This document shows, one piece after another, positions 36,980-47,026 of a stretch of DNA of 64,000 nt. How positions within the stretch are numbered: the stretch's first letter is position 1; each line of letters begins with the position of its first letter. The stretch is taken from positions 46,839-110,838 of the forward strand of contig JANXBW010000016.1 of assembly GCA_025060325.1 (NCBI GenBank). The letters run 5' to 3'. Source of the DNA: Thermoguttaceae bacterium. GTDB lineage: Bacteria > Planctomycetota > Planctomycetia > Pirellulales > Thermoguttaceae. Position numbers and translations under genes: made by a program. Under the pieces are notes generated by a model, which saw nothing but the letters and a program-made list of their open reading frames with translations, searched no databases and was not told the origin of the DNA.

Positions 36980-37723
36980 CTACCTCAAAGGTATGCTGTT
37001 CTATAAACTAAAATTCTTCAAAGTATTAGCTTTTCTTATTCTGCAAGAATCTTCAAAAAACTGGGCGCCCAGAGCGGCCTGGTCGCGCAACTTTCGCAAC
37101 GGGTCTATTCTACCGGATAAACGGGCCTGCCACCAAGCCCAAAGTTTAGCTTGGATCTTAAGCAACCATTTGAAAAATCGAGACTTACGTGTCGAAAGCG
37201 ACCGCCATTGGCCACACTCCCCGTGAGGGAGGAAGGTCGTGGGCAAAAGATGCCGGGGAGATTAAACTGGTAACCTGGGTAAAGCATTTGAGGTGATTGG
37301 TTCAACAGGATTCACCAGATTTCTGGGCCATGCCATTTTTTCCAAATTAACTTCGCCTGGATTCGCGGCGATGGGTTCGGCCGCCTCGCGGCAGAATAAC
37401 CGCGATTTGAGCGGTTTTGGAAAACAACCGAACACCTTCCGGCACAACTCACTTGGATTGATCCGCCAGAAGGTTGGAAGGATCCCCCAGAAGGGAGGGT
37501 AGGAGCTCAGGCAGCAAGCCTCAACAAACCCCGACCGCGAAGACAGGCGCGGCTTTCGGTGATTGATTCTGGCCGATCAAATGCCGCTTTTCCGGGGATG
37601 CTTGGCCGGGAGACAAAATTCACCTCTTGAAGGTCGAACGACGCCGGGGAGTAAAGTGGTAGCTCGACCAAATCGTGGGCTGTCGGCCCCGATTGGATGC
37701 AGTAAGTTGGGGAGGCTCAGTTT
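36980..37723. other. 744-bp gap between divergent gyrA and LOG-family genes
   Basis: The first about 90 bp next to gyrA are clearly AT-rich, as expected for a promoter and leader of gyrA, but I cannot pick a single -35/-10 pair. The right part contains the GGGGAGG ribosome site of the next gene. No gene is supported. Confidence 0.45.
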
Positions 37724-38599
37724 ATGGCCGGAAATGGTCCGGCGGCACACTATCTGTCTGAGGAAGAAGAGCGTCGGCGAAATTTGGAGCGAATCCTTCA
37801 GTCGCCGAGCTACCGGGTGGCCTACCGCGATGTTGATCTCCTGAGCGACCCTCGCCTTCGGCCCACCAGAATGGAACTTGAGCTCCTCAAGACAGAGCTA
37901 ATCTTTCAAGAACACAATATCCGCTCGACTATCGTCGTGTTTGGTGCCGCCAGAATACTGCCGCCGGCCCAAGCCCTCCGCAATTTGGAACTTGCTCGCG
38001 CCCGGCTGGCGGAAACCCCGAATGATCCACGACGAAAGCGGGCGGTAGAGCGAGCCGAGCGACTCTACGCAAAAAGCCACTATTACGAGCTGGCTCGGCA
38101 ATTTGCTCGGCTAGTCTCCCAAGAGTGTCAGAAGAACGGCGGCTGCGAGTACGTGATTGTCACTGGCGGTGGGCCGGGCATCATGGAGGCGGCCAATCGG
38201 GGCGCATACGACGTTGGGGCCAAATCTGCCGGTCTTAACATTCGTTTACCCAACGAGCAGCTCCCCAACCCCTACGTCACTCCGGAACTGTGCCTGCAGT
38301 TCCACTATTTCGCGATGCGCAAGTTTCACTTCCTCCTGCGTGCTAAGGCTTTAGTGGTCTTCCCAGGGGGCTTTGGGACACTTGATGAACTTTTTGATGC
38401 GTTGACGCTTCGCCAGACGCGGAGAATGCAGGACATCCCGATCATCCTTTTCGGCCGAGAGTACTGGGACCGGGTCATTAATTTCCAATTCCTGGCCGAT
38501 GAAGGGGTGATTGACGACGAGGACTTGGACCTCATCGAATACGCCGAAACGCCGGAAGAAGCTTGGGCCATCATTCGCCGGTTTTACGGCGAAGTGTAA
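37724..38599 (+). CDS. LOG-family (TIGR00730-type) Rossmann protein
   Basis: 291 residues. The central motifs GGGPGIMEAANRGA and PGGFGTLDEL are the two diagnostic motifs of the LOG/lysine-decarboxylase-like family. Members with proven activity are cytokinin-riboside 5'-monophosphate phosphoribohydrolases or nucleotide 5'-monophosphate nucleosidases. The N-terminal 110 residues, rich in R, E and L, form an extra helical region compared with the short (about 190-residue) form. The physiological substrate is not known. A strong GGGGAGG precedes the ATG. The gene converges with xylA downstream. Confidence 0.88.
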   Translation: MAGNGPAAHYLSEEEERRRNLERILQSPSYRVAYRDVDLLSDPRLRPTRMELELLKTELIFQEHNIRSTIVVFGAARILPPAQALRNLELARARLAETPNDPRRKRAVERAERLYAKSHYYELARQFARLVSQECQKNGGCEYVIVTGGGPGIMEAANRGAYDVGAKSAGLNIRLPNEQLPNPYVTPELCLQFHYFAMRKFHFLLRAKALVVFPGGFGTLDELFDALTLRQTRRMQDIPIILFGREYWDRVINFQFLADEGVIDDEDLDLIEYAETPEEAWAIIRRFYGEV

Positions 38600-38866
38600 T
38601 CCGGCGCATGCGGTTGTTGTTTCCCGCGAAGTGAAGGTGGCCGACGAAGTCGTCTCCGTTTGGGAGTGTTGCCGCGCGAAGTCAGGTGCCGTTTACAAAC
38701 AGGGGAGTTTCTCGGGACTAATCGGCTTTGTTAGTTGCAATCTCTGCTAAGGGCACCTGTTGGCGCAACAAAATCCCGACACTCGCCGCCAGCCGTCGAC
38801 ATCCTAAATTCCGACAACCCCGCGGCATACGTATCACGCCATCTGCGTTGGGTGAAAAGCCAGCTA

Positions 38867-40186
38867 CTAACGCGGCAGGATGTAGCGGTTGACGATATTC
38901 TCGATCAGTTCCTGCCGGCCAGAGCGATTAGGTGCCGCTTCGCCCTTTTCCAGCATGTACTTTTCCAGGGACTTGAAATCGTGTTTGCCGGCTTCAATTT
39001 CCGCCCCAATCCCGGTGTCCCAGGAGCTGTAGCGTTCCTTTAAAAGCCGATCTAATTCGCCGTCGGCGCGAATTTGCGCGGCAATTTTCAGGCCTTTTGC
39101 GAAGGTATCCATCCCACCGATATGGGCGTAGAAGAGGTCGATCGGTTCGAAGCTTTCCCGACGAACCTTGGCGTCGAAATTTACCCCGCCAGGCGCAAGA
39201 CCTCCGTACTTGAGGAATACTAGCATGATTTTTGTGGTCAAATAGATGTCCGTGGGGAATTGGTCGGTATCCCATCCAAGCAACAAGTCGCCCGTGTTGG
39301 CATCCACAGAGCCGAGGAAGCCCTGCATGCCGGCGTATTCAAGTTCATGCTCCACGTTATGGCCGGCTAAGGTGGCATGGTTGGTTTCGATATTTAACTT
39401 GAAGTACGGTGCCAGACCGTAGGTACGGAGGAAGTTGATGCACGCGGCGGCGTCGAAGTCATACTGGTGCTTTGTAGGTTCCTTGGGCTTCGGCTCGATG
39501 TAGAACTGCCCTTTGAAGCCGATTTCCTTCGCGTATTCGACGGCCATATGCAGAAAGCGGGCCAGGTGATCCAATTCCCGCTTCATGTCGGTATTCCACA
39601 AGGTGGTATAACCTTCCCGGCCACCCCAAAAGACGTAGCCAGCCCCGTCCAGTTCTTTGGTGATCTCAAGGGCTTTCTTCACTTGTGCTGCCGCATAAGC
39701 GAACACGTCAGCATTGCAACTTGTGGCCGCCCCGTGGACGTATCGTGGATGGCTAAACAGGTTAGCAGTGCCCCACAGGAGGCGGACACCCGTCCGCTGC
39801 ATTTCCTCCTTGACCACCTTGACCACAGCGTCGAGGTTCCGGTTTGTTTCGGCCAGGGTGCTGCCCTCCGGTGCAATGTCGCGATCATGGAAGCAGAAAA
39901 ACGGCGCTCCGAGCTTCTCGCAGAACTCGAAGAACACCCGCACCCGGCGGATGGCATTGTCCACAGTGTCCTGGGCACCTTCCCACGGGCGTAGCATGGT
40001 CGGCGCTCCGAAAGGATCGGAGCCAGTTCCCCGCATCGTGTGCCAGTAAGCCACACTGAAGCGGAGCTGTTCTTTCATCGTCTTGCCTTCCACGATTTCG
40101 TCCTCGTTGTAGAAGCGGAAGGCGAGAGGATTCTTGGAATCCGGTCCTTCGTAGCGGATTTTGGGAATGTCCGGGAATGCCGCCAT
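38867..40186 (-). CDS. xylA: Xylose isomerase
   Basis: 439 residues from the ATG at 40186, with CCTCC (read as GGAGG on the minus strand) about eight bases upstream. Diagnostic segments are [13 protein letters not shown] (catalytic His and Asp), VFWGGREGY, the metal-ligand stretch [17 protein letters not shown], and [11 protein letters not shown]. It interconverts D-xylose and D-xylulose (and glucose/fructose) with two divalent metal ions in a TIM barrel. The length matches the class II (long) enzymes. No xylulokinase gene is adjacent; D-xylulose would feed the pentose phosphate pathway, where transketolase in this window also acts. Confidence 0.97.
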   Translation of the reverse strand: MAAFPDIPKIRYEGPDSKNPLAFRFYNEDEIVEGKTMKEQLRFSVAYWHTMRGTGSDPFGAPTMLRPWEGAQDTVDNAIRRVRVFFEFCEKLGAPFFCFHDRDIAPEGSTLAETNRNLDAVVKVVKEEMQRTGVRLLWGTANLFSHPRYVHGAATSCNADVFAYAAAQVKKALEITKELDGAGYVFWGGREGYTTLWNTDMKRELDHLARFLHMAVEYAKEIGFKGQFYIEPKPKEPTKHQYDFDAAACINFLRTYGLAPYFKLNIETNHATLAGHNVEHELEYAGMQGFLGSVDANTGDLLLGWDTDQFPTDIYLTTKIMLVFLKYGGLAPGGVNFDAKVRRESFEPIDLFYAHIGGMDTFAKGLKIAAQIRADGELDRLLKERYSSWDTGIGAEIEAGKHDFKSLEKYMLEKGEAAPNRSGRQELIENIVNRYILPR

Positions 40187-40709
40187 AGCCACACCTCCTG
40201 TTCTGTCCAAAAACTCAGTCCGATGTGTACCACGCCTGACACGCCATGTGCCAACGGCCCCTTGGGCCGATGCGCCGCCGGATGATACGAGTCTGCTGAT
40301 CTAGAGATTCCCACAAGTTTGGGGACAGACGGATGGGCACATTGTGGGAGGTTTTCGCCCCATTTGCAAGAAGCCGCTCCGACAAAGCTCGTGGAAGCTA
40401 TTGGACCAAAGAGAAATAGGATCGAAAGCCGGTGGTTAAACCCGGCGGCAAACCAGCAAACGGCCGGCAGCGGGGAGTCTGAGGCCAGCCAGGCTTCTCC
40501 CCTCGACGGCTAACTTGGGTCCAGCGCGGCATCAAAGCGCAGCAAAAAGCCCGGCTGCATGTACCAGCCGGGCCTTTCCTGAGTTTTCACGTTTTAAGAC
40601 GAGGCGTATACGGCCTACGCCACCTCTGCGGAGGCTTGCCGGGTTCTATCCGCGAAGCGCCCCGCTTTCGATCACGCGACTCAGCCGGCGGAGCTTTCCG
40701 AGCGGCCTA
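40187..40709. other. 523-bp gap between flagellin end and xylA start
   Basis: It holds the flagellin terminator (40544-40573). I saw nothing else that is supported. Confidence 0.5.
40544..40573 (-). terminator. Rho-independent terminator of the flagellin gene
   Basis: A perfect 9-bp stem (40549-40557 with 40565-40573, 7-nt loop) is followed on the minus strand by TTTTT (40544-40548). It is about 135 bp past the flagellin stop and points in the right direction. Confidence 0.85.
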
Positions 40710-43382
40710 CTACCGCAGGAGGGCCAGCACGTTTTGCGGCTGGGTGTTGGCGATCGCAAGCACCGCAGTACCGGCCTGCACGAGGATTTGCGCCCTGGTA
40801 AGGGCTGCCGTCTCGGCGGCAAAGTCGGCGTCGCGGATAGCACTCTCCGCTTCGGTCAGGCGCTCCACGGTGTCCTGGAGGGAGCTAATGTTGGTATCGA
40901 TGGTTGCCTTCTGGAAAGCGCCTAACCGACCACGGAGACCAGCCACCTTGTTAATGACCTCGTCGACGATCCGCGCAGCCCGAGCCGGATCTTTAGCAAG
41001 TGCCGCGGCTTGACCGGAGCCAAGCTCGTACAGCCGACCACTCTTGCCTCGGAGCGACGTCGTGTTGACTGCCCCGATGCCCAGCCGGGCCTGCTGAGTG
41101 CCCATAATTTCCGGTCCTAACTGGAACAGGGCACCCCCGCCGGTAATGGTGAAGCTGAAGTCCGTGGACGAACCGGCCTGGACCGTAATCGACAGGTCAA
41201 GCGTGCTGGTGTTGACCGAGAAGGTATTGCCCGACGCCTGGGCGATTACACCATTAACCGTGGCCACGATGTCGCTACCGGTGGCCCGCTTGGCGCTCAG
41301 AGCGGCGTCGAATTGACCGTCGGCACCTTCGCTGACGATGTCAATGTCGATCGTCGCCTCCGAGCCGTAATCAAGCGTGCGCAACGTCAGCAAGCCTTCC
41401 TTCTGCGTGGCCCGAACGCCGGTCGAATCGGTCAGCAAGTTAATGGCTTGAACCACCTGGTTGACCGAGGTACCGGCCTGGAAGGAGAAGATTTCGCTCC
41501 CCCGAGGTCCACGCAACTGGAAGACCAAATCATCAAGGAGCACATTACCGCCCGAAGTTCCTGTGTTGGCTGTGGCATCCACGTCGGCCGAATTGCCGCG
41601 GACACGCCCAGCGCCGTAAGAGCGATGCGAGGAGCTGAACTCGGGCAGCGCATCAATGGCCTGGTCGATGGCCGTCAAATTCGTCGCTACGGTATCGTCG
41701 ATTGTAATTGTCAACACTTTATTGTCGGAGTCATAGCTGGCGGTGGGTGTCGAGCCTAGCCCACTTGCCTTCACTACGCGGACAGTCACACCGTTATAAT
41801 CTGCGCCGGGGAGCAACGCCTTGATCGTTAACTGATCCTGAGCTGTCCGCGCGCTCAAGTTCCTATCGGCACCCGCCCCGTTAACGGCTCCCGCCGTCAC
41901 CACAAACGCTTGCCACTCGGGCAACGCATTGATGGCGGCTACGACGTTAGCCGCCGTGGTCTGGGAGGCGTTATTAATGTGGATCTTGAGCGTCTTCCCG
42001 ACCGGATCATACTCGGCGTATTCCTGACCGACGGGGGTGCTGTCAGCCACAAAGCTAATTGTGACGTTGTTTTCCGTTTCGCTCAGATTGGCCGCTTTGA
42101 TGTCGATCTTTGCCCCAGAGGCGAAGGTGAAGGTCGCCGAAGGAGCGAACTTCAGCACTGCCACAGCGTTAGTAGCCGGCGAGAAGGCGGAGGTCAGATA
42201 TCCGCTAATACCGGTGCTTGCCAAGGCCTGACGGTCTGCAGTCGCTCCGTTGACAACACCGTCGCCGTTGGCCGAAGCCGTCGCGTTAAATTCATCCAGA
42301 CTATTGATAGCCGCGGCAATACTGCTTAATGAGGTGTCGTTGGTGCTGTCGATAGTAATCACCAAGTTTTTGGTATCGGCATAGTAGGCTGCGGTGGGAG
42401 TGCCCACACCGCTCCGGGTCACGACGCTAACGCGGACGTTGTTATACTGCGGTCCTTCCTTAGCGGCAGTAATCGTGATTTGGTCGTAACCGGTAGTGGC
42501 GGTGGTGCCATCGTCGGTGTCAGCCAAGGTACCCGCCGTCACTTCCTCCGCTTGAAATTCGGGCAGATTGTTAATTGCGCTGACGACCTGAGCCGTGGTC
42601 GTCGCATCGCCGTAGAAAGTGACTACCAGCTGTTTGTTATCCGGGTCGTATTGGGCGGACAGAGTCCCATTATCACCGCCATACACAAATCGGACAGTGA
42701 CACCTGCCTCGGCATCGCCCAAAGATCGGGCATTGACGCGGATAGTACCGCCGTCATCAAAGGTGACCGTTGTCCCTGCCCGGAACCGCAGCACGGTTGT
42801 TGCCTTGGCCACTCCGGAGGCACTCAAGACTTCCGCCTGGCGGGCCGCCTGCCGGATGTCCACTTCCACTGTCATCTGGCCAGCTGGGCCTAGATTGGCC
42901 CGGTTGATTTCGATATCTTCGATCGTGGGAACAGCGCCGGCGGTGTGGATAAAGTCGAGACTTCCATCCAGCAATTTCCGCCCCTGGAAAGCTGTGGTGT
43001 GGGCAATACGGTTGATAGCCTCCAGGGCGGCATCGATCTGGAGCTGGTTGGCCGCGATCTGGTCCGGAGTCATTGCGCCACTGTTGGCCGCTTCGGTCAC
43101 CAGTGCCCGAATATCGTTCAGCAGGTTGCCGATCTGATTGAGGGCGCTGTCGGCCGTGGCGATCATCTGCGAAGCCCGCTCGCTATTGGTGATCGCCCGG
43201 TTGATCGAGACGATATTGGCTCGCAGCATCTCGCTTGCGATCAGCCCGGCCGGGTCATCCTTGCCAGCATTAATCCGCAAGCCGGTGCTCAGCCGCGTGA
43301 GCGCTTGCTGCAGGGAGACATTGGAGCGAGCAAGAGTCTTTTGTGCCGTCAACGAGCTGACGTTGGTGTTGATCCGTGTCAT
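40710..43382 (-). CDS. fliC: Large flagellin with duplicated central modules
   Basis: 890 residues, much longer than most flagellins (about 280-600). The N-terminal D0/D1 domain (1-145) starts TRINTNVSSLTAQ and includes RLSTGLRINAGKDDPAGLIAS. The C-terminal D1/D0 domain (about 780-890) ends AIANTQPQNVLALLR. In between, a block of about 200 residues (196-395) is repeated at 407-612: each copy has one module with the pattern V(R/S)FV...YDPxxKxLxxxI...AINxLPEx and a second with YN(N/G)Vx(V)RVV...SGxGxTPTA. A flagellin hook-IN-like segment follows at 612-690. It builds the flagellar filament; the surface-exposed modules likely define filament surface properties. Confidence 0.95.
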   Translation of the reverse strand: MTRINTNVSSLTAQKTLARSNVSLQQALTRLSTGLRINAGKDDPAGLIASEMLRANIVSINRAITNSERASQMIATADSALNQIGNLLNDIRALVTEAANSGAMTPDQIAANQLQIDAALEAINRIAHTTAFQGRKLLDGSLDFIHTAGAVPTIEDIEINRANLGPAGQMTVEVDIRQAARQAEVLSASGVAKATTVLRFRAGTTVTFDDGGTIRVNARSLGDAEAGVTVRFVYGGDNGTLSAQYDPDNKQLVVTFYGDATTTAQVVSAINNLPEFQAEEVTAGTLADTDDGTTATTGYDQITITAAKEGPQYNNVRVSVVTRSGVGTPTAAYYADTKNLVITIDSTNDTSLSSIAAAINSLDEFNATASANGDGVVNGATADRQALASTGISGYLTSAFSPATNAVAVLKFAPSATFTFASGAKIDIKAANLSETENNVTISFVADSTPVGQEYAEYDPVGKTLKIHINNASQTTAANVVAAINALPEWQAFVVTAGAVNGAGADRNLSARTAQDQLTIKALLPGADYNGVTVRVVKASGLGSTPTASYDSDNKVLTITIDDTVATNLTAIDQAIDALPEFSSSHRSYGAGRVRGNSADVDATANTGTSGGNVLLDDLVFQLRGPRGSEIFSFQAGTSVNQVVQAINLLTDSTGVRATQKEGLLTLRTLDYGSEATIDIDIVSEGADGQFDAALSAKRATGSDIVATVNGVIAQASGNTFSVNTSTLDLSITVQAGSSTDFSFTITGGGALFQLGPEIMGTQQARLGIGAVNTTSLRGKSGRLYELGSGQAAALAKDPARAARIVDEVINKVAGLRGRLGAFQKATIDTNISSLQDTVERLTEAESAIRDADFAAETAALTRAQILVQAGTAVLAIANTQPQNVLALLR

Positions 43383-44156
43383 TGCTTCGTCCCTTTCCGT
43401 TACTGACTAGCCGTTTGTTCCCTTGTGGTTGGTCCTCCGGCCGACCGTTTAGCCCCTTTCTTGCGTTGTTGACGATCCACTCCGCAACCGACCGTGACAG
43501 GCGCAGCTGCTCACTCGGCCGATGGCCCAAGCCCCGCCTATCAACTGCTTAGCACATTTTCATCGGGGCTAAGGCAACTGCGGGTGGATTTTTGGCTTGG
43601 GAAGTCGAGAGATCGTGGATAAACTGCTTCGGTGTTGCCGAACTTACCGCTTGCGCCGGTGCCAACCGCTGGTGGTGGACGGATCCCGGCAAGCAGGCAG
43701 TCCGGCGGCCACAACCAAGCCAGGGTGGCGCTCTAAAAATGCTTTCGGCAGGAAAAATGGGATAAGTGGAAAGAAAGATTCGTTAGCCCGCCCCGTCACG
43801 GGCCTTTTAACTTCTGAGGTAGCCGCCTAAACGGAAAAGTCGGCTTGCTCGGCAAAGTTTAACAGGTCATCCACCGTCTGTCACAAGTTTCTTCGGCAAA
43901 CCCTTTAGCTGGGAAGATCTCTTTACGGGAAGCCACCCCCAGGCTTTTTCTGCGAGGGGTCCGTCAAAAGCCGAGCGAGCCCCTGGGCAAGCCCGACTCC
44001 ATGCCAGATGCAACAGGCACATGCACCACGACACTCCCTACAGTCCAGCCACGAGTCACTTACGAAGTTTGCCGGCGTGTTGACGGATTTTCTACGGAGG
44101 ATTGTGCACCAAAGGGGAGCAGCCTGCCCACCTGCTCTAATGTCGAGGCGCGATCC
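43383..44156. other. 774-bp gap upstream of flagellin
   Basis: The flagellin promoter should be here (its gene reads leftward from 43382), but I find no good sigma-28 or sigma-54 match; see the rejected list. CCGGCAA occurs at 43686-43692. No gene is supported. Confidence 0.45.
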
Positions 44157-44996
44157 CTATAACCACAAGTGTAATCGGCCGTCTAGCATGTCGGGGCAAA
44201 CTTTTTCTATGTGTCGACGAATTTCCCCGTTGTTATACCGAGTGCTAAAGTGAGAGGCAATGATCACTTCATTCTTGAATTTTTCTCGCCGCTCAATCAG
44301 ATCCATGAGGTGCATGTGCCCAAATTTGTGGATTTTCTCCTTACGGTGATATGGAGAAACAAACGTCACCTCCAAGATGAGGATCTGGGCTTCATACATG
44401 GCTGGGCAATTGTCTAGCCCTTCCGGAGCACTGTCGCCCAAATAGGCCACTAGCGGCAGGCGAAGTTCATACGTGACCTCCACCCCAGAGAGCCGAAGAT
44501 CGCGTATTTCCGGACCAGACAAGTGTTGATATTCGGGCTTTAGCTTCCGCCGTCGCTCCCACACAATAAACGCAAGCGAAGGCACAGTGTGTTTGCTGGC
44601 AGAGGTGCTCACCACAAGTTCCCGGGAGAGTTCCACTTCTTGTCCCGGCACAAGACCGACTAACTGACACGGTAGCCTGCCGCGGTCAAGTCGGCTTACT
44701 AAACGGAGTATACGCTGCATCGGTTCCACGGCTTCTGCCGGCAGATAGATAGTGGGCGGCTCCATCTTCATCATCCGCCGCCGCGCCACATACGTGGGCA
44801 AGGCGATCATGTGGTCAATATGCGTGTGCGAAACAAACCAATTGGGTGTGCCCATAAAGGCCCACGGCTGTGCTCCCAGATCAAAACCTAAGTTAAGCTC
44901 AGGGATTCGCCAGTAAGTTTGAACCGCTGCCCGGGAATAACCCTCCACGGTCAAATTCCGGTGCTTTAAAGAACGAATAGGCTGATCGTTAAGCAT
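44157..44996 (-). CDS. Ribonuclease Z-like metallo-beta-lactamase protein
   Basis: 279 residues. The metal-binding motif [14 protein letters not shown] provides H57, H59, D61 and H62. Later metal ligands are in [15 protein letters not shown], the GHMHL segment and the final SHFSTRYN motif. The RNase Z family removes the 3' trailer of tRNA precursors. The sequence around SHFSTRYN and [11 protein letters not shown] is closer to the plant/cyanobacterial-type short tRNase Z than to the E. coli ElaC form. The start has no strong ribosome site. It lies downstream of scpA on the same strand across a 277-bp gap. Confidence 0.82.
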   Translation of the reverse strand: MLNDQPIRSLKHRNLTVEGYSRAAVQTYWRIPELNLGFDLGAQPWAFMGTPNWFVSHTHIDHMIALPTYVARRRMMKMEPPTIYLPAEAVEPMQRILRLVSRLDRGRLPCQLVGLVPGQEVELSRELVVSTSASKHTVPSLAFIVWERRRKLKPEYQHLSGPEIRDLRLSGVEVTYELRLPLVAYLGDSAPEGLDNCPAMYEAQILILEVTFVSPYHRKEKIHKFGHMHLMDLIERREKFKNEVIIASHFSTRYNNGEIRRHIEKVCPDMLDGRLHLWL

Positions 44997-45273
44997 TGGT
45001 CCTCCGAATTAATCCGACTTGCTCCGCGAAAGTTCAACACCGCTGTTAACCGTCATTATCCACCGACCCGGCTTAGCTCTCTTGTCAACAAATGTCGATA
45101 CCCGTCAGTCTGCCTGGCGGAAAGAATAATAGCGGCAAGAACCCACTATTTTCACAAAAACAAGTACTGAAGCGGAGGGATTGTTCCGCTTTTGCGCTAG
45201 CCCTCTGTGGGGGGCAGACATGTGTGCGGGGAACCACGCGTGGGGCCGCTCACACGTTTCTTGTTTCGCTTGC

Positions 45274-46050
45274 CTATCGTGCCAAAGGGTGGTGGGTGGC
45301 CTCTTGGGGTTTGCCGGCCTCACCCGGGCGGGATTGACTTTGCGGTGGCTGAACAAGCCAAATTTCGCCGAAAAGTTCTCTTTGCTCGACCACTAGCTTA
45401 CCTTCTGCCACAAGTTCGAGGAGCGCTAAAAGCATACTCACCAGTGTAGCGCGATTCATTCCCGAGGCAAACAACTCTCGAAAAGATGCCCGACCGCGTT
45501 CCGCCACCTTTGCCAGAATCCGCTCCATGTACACCTGAATAGGTGTGTCATCATAAACGATGTTTGCCGGCCGCGCGGCTTCCGCTTCCTCCAGAACTCG
45601 CTGGAAAGCCGTAAACAAATCCCACACGCTGGGCAGTTCGGTGGAAAAGGGAGAAAGAGCTTCCGGCTCTGGCTCGGAAACCATCCGCGGGAAGCAGTCT
45701 CGCCACCGCCTTGCCCGCTCCTCGAGGGCAATAGCTGCCCGGCGATACTGCTCGTAGGCCAACAGCCGCTCGACCAGCCGCTCCTCCTGCTGACATTCCG
45801 CCTCCACTAGGGATTCCTCCGGGTGGGGGAGAAGCTGCTGCGACTTTAGTTCTAGTAGCAGGCTTACCAACGCTAGGAATTCCGCGGCCTCGCCGAGGAA
45901 GTCCCGTTGGTCCTGCGCCAGGTAAGCCAGGAACTGCTCCACCACCTGAGCTGCAGAGATTTCACGAGGATCGATTTCTCCGCGGCGGACAAGAAGGAGC
46001 AAAATGTCCAAAGGGCCCTCAAATATCCCAAGGCGGGCCTGGAACCCCAT
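45274..46050 (-). CDS. scpA: Segregation and condensation protein A
   Basis: 258 residues. The N-terminal kleisin helix GIFEGPLDILLLLVRRGEIDPREIS is the family signature (shown split here: GIFEGPLDILLLLVR, then GEIDPREIS). A central acidic linker follows. The C-terminal winged helix (about 175-250) ends with REL-rich LVSMLLALLELVAEGKLVVEQ. ScpA bridges SMC heads and, with ScpB, forms the bacterial condensin complex. No scpB or smc is adjacent. The last 20 residues are extended and polar. Confidence 0.93.
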   Translation of the reverse strand: MGFQARLGIFEGPLDILLLLVRRGEIDPREISAAQVVEQFLAYLAQDQRDFLGEAAEFLALVSLLLELKSQQLLPHPEESLVEAECQQEERLVERLLAYEQYRRAAIALEERARRWRDCFPRMVSEPEPEALSPFSTELPSVWDLFTAFQRVLEEAEAARPANIVYDDTPIQVYMERILAKVAERGRASFRELFASGMNRATLVSMLLALLELVAEGKLVVEQRELFGEIWLVQPPQSQSRPGEAGKPQEATHHPLAR

Positions 46051-46474
46051 CGGATGGTCCTTCCGGAGTGGCTATGATTCCAAACAGTTAATGGCACCAA
46101 AACAGCCTGTGCGGAGGCAAAGCCGGGAATCCTCACGGCTTGGCCACCATGCCGGACAGTGCCGATGGTGAAATATATCAAAATGTGGGTGAACGGGGTC
46201 CTGTCCCAGACACCAGGAGCGCCAAAGCTTAGCTTTACCCGGCAAACTTACCGAACTCAAAAACGATCCCCCGCAGCGGGCCCTCCCTCGATCGGGCTGG
46301 CTGCCCAGCCGCCCTTCCCGCTTGGCCCCTGGAGTGGCATCCGCCGGTTTTTTATTATGAGAGCCCCGCACGGACCCGTGGCTTGGTCGGTCCGGCTTGG
46401 CGAAAAACCCTACCGTTTCTAAGGAGAAAAGCCGAGGTAACCGAGGCCACCCAGATCACGTCCGGAAGGATTCG
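46051..46474. other. 424-bp gap between divergent scpA and HIT genes
   Basis: The gap holds the regulatory region of both genes. One CCGGCAA copy lies at 46239-46245. Nothing else was recognised. Confidence 0.4.
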
Positions 46475-47026
46475 ATGAGTTACTTCCAACTTTGGGCTCC
46501 ATGGCGACTGGAATATTTGGCCGATCAAAAGGTCTCCCAACCGGCCCCAGCAGCTGCCTTCTCCGCGGAACCACCCCACCCATTCTGTTTCCTGTGCAAA
46601 GCCCGGGATACTAGTGATGATCACGGGCATTGGGTGGTGGCCCGGTTTGAGCAGTGCTTTGTGCTTTTGAACCGGTATCCTTACAACAACGGTCATCTTC
46701 TCGTGGCCACTTTCCGACACGAGGGCCAGCTTGAGCTCCTCCACCGCGAAGAGAGAGCGGAGCTAGCGGAGGTGCTGGCCATGATGGTCGAGTTACTGAA
46801 AGAGACGCTTCGGCCAGAGGGTTTTAATGTGGGTCTAAATTTAGGCGTGGCAGCGGGGGCAGGGGTTCCCGGGCATCTTCACTGGCATGTTGTGCCGCGA
46901 TGGAGTGGCGACACCAATTTCATGCCGGTGATCGGCCACACGAAGGTCATTCCCCAATCGTTAGAAGCGCTTTGGTGCCTGTTGCGAGAGCAACTACCCG
47001 CAGTTAGGGCCCGGCACGGCCTGTGA
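46475..47026 (+). CDS. HIT-family nucleotide hydrolase/phosphorylase-like protein
   Basis: 183 residues from the ATG at 46475 (GGAAGG about seven bases upstream). Opens MSYFQLWAPWRLEYL, a hallmark of the AP4A-phosphorylase-like HIT branch, then a CFLCKA zinc-type pair. The histidine triad is HLHWHVVPRW, with the preceding LNRYPYNNGHLLVA strand. Such proteins cleave or phosphorolyse dinucleoside polyphosphates or nucleotidyl conjugates. The specific reaction is not certain. Confidence 0.88.
   Translation: MSYFQLWAPWRLEYLADQKVSQPAPAAAFSAEPPHPFCFLCKARDTSDDHGHWVVARFEQCFVLLNRYPYNNGHLLVATFRHEGQLELLHREERAELAEVLAMMVELLKETLRPEGFNVGLNLGVAAGAGVPGHLHWHVVPRWSGDTNFMPVIGHTKVIPQSLEALWCLLREQLPAVRARHGL

Noticed and set aside
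43383..43560. TGTCACG...GTTGC on the minus strand upstream of flagellin as a sigma-54 promoter
   Set aside because: The spacing between the two elements is one base too long and the GG of the -24 element is broken. A sigma-28 pattern was also not found.
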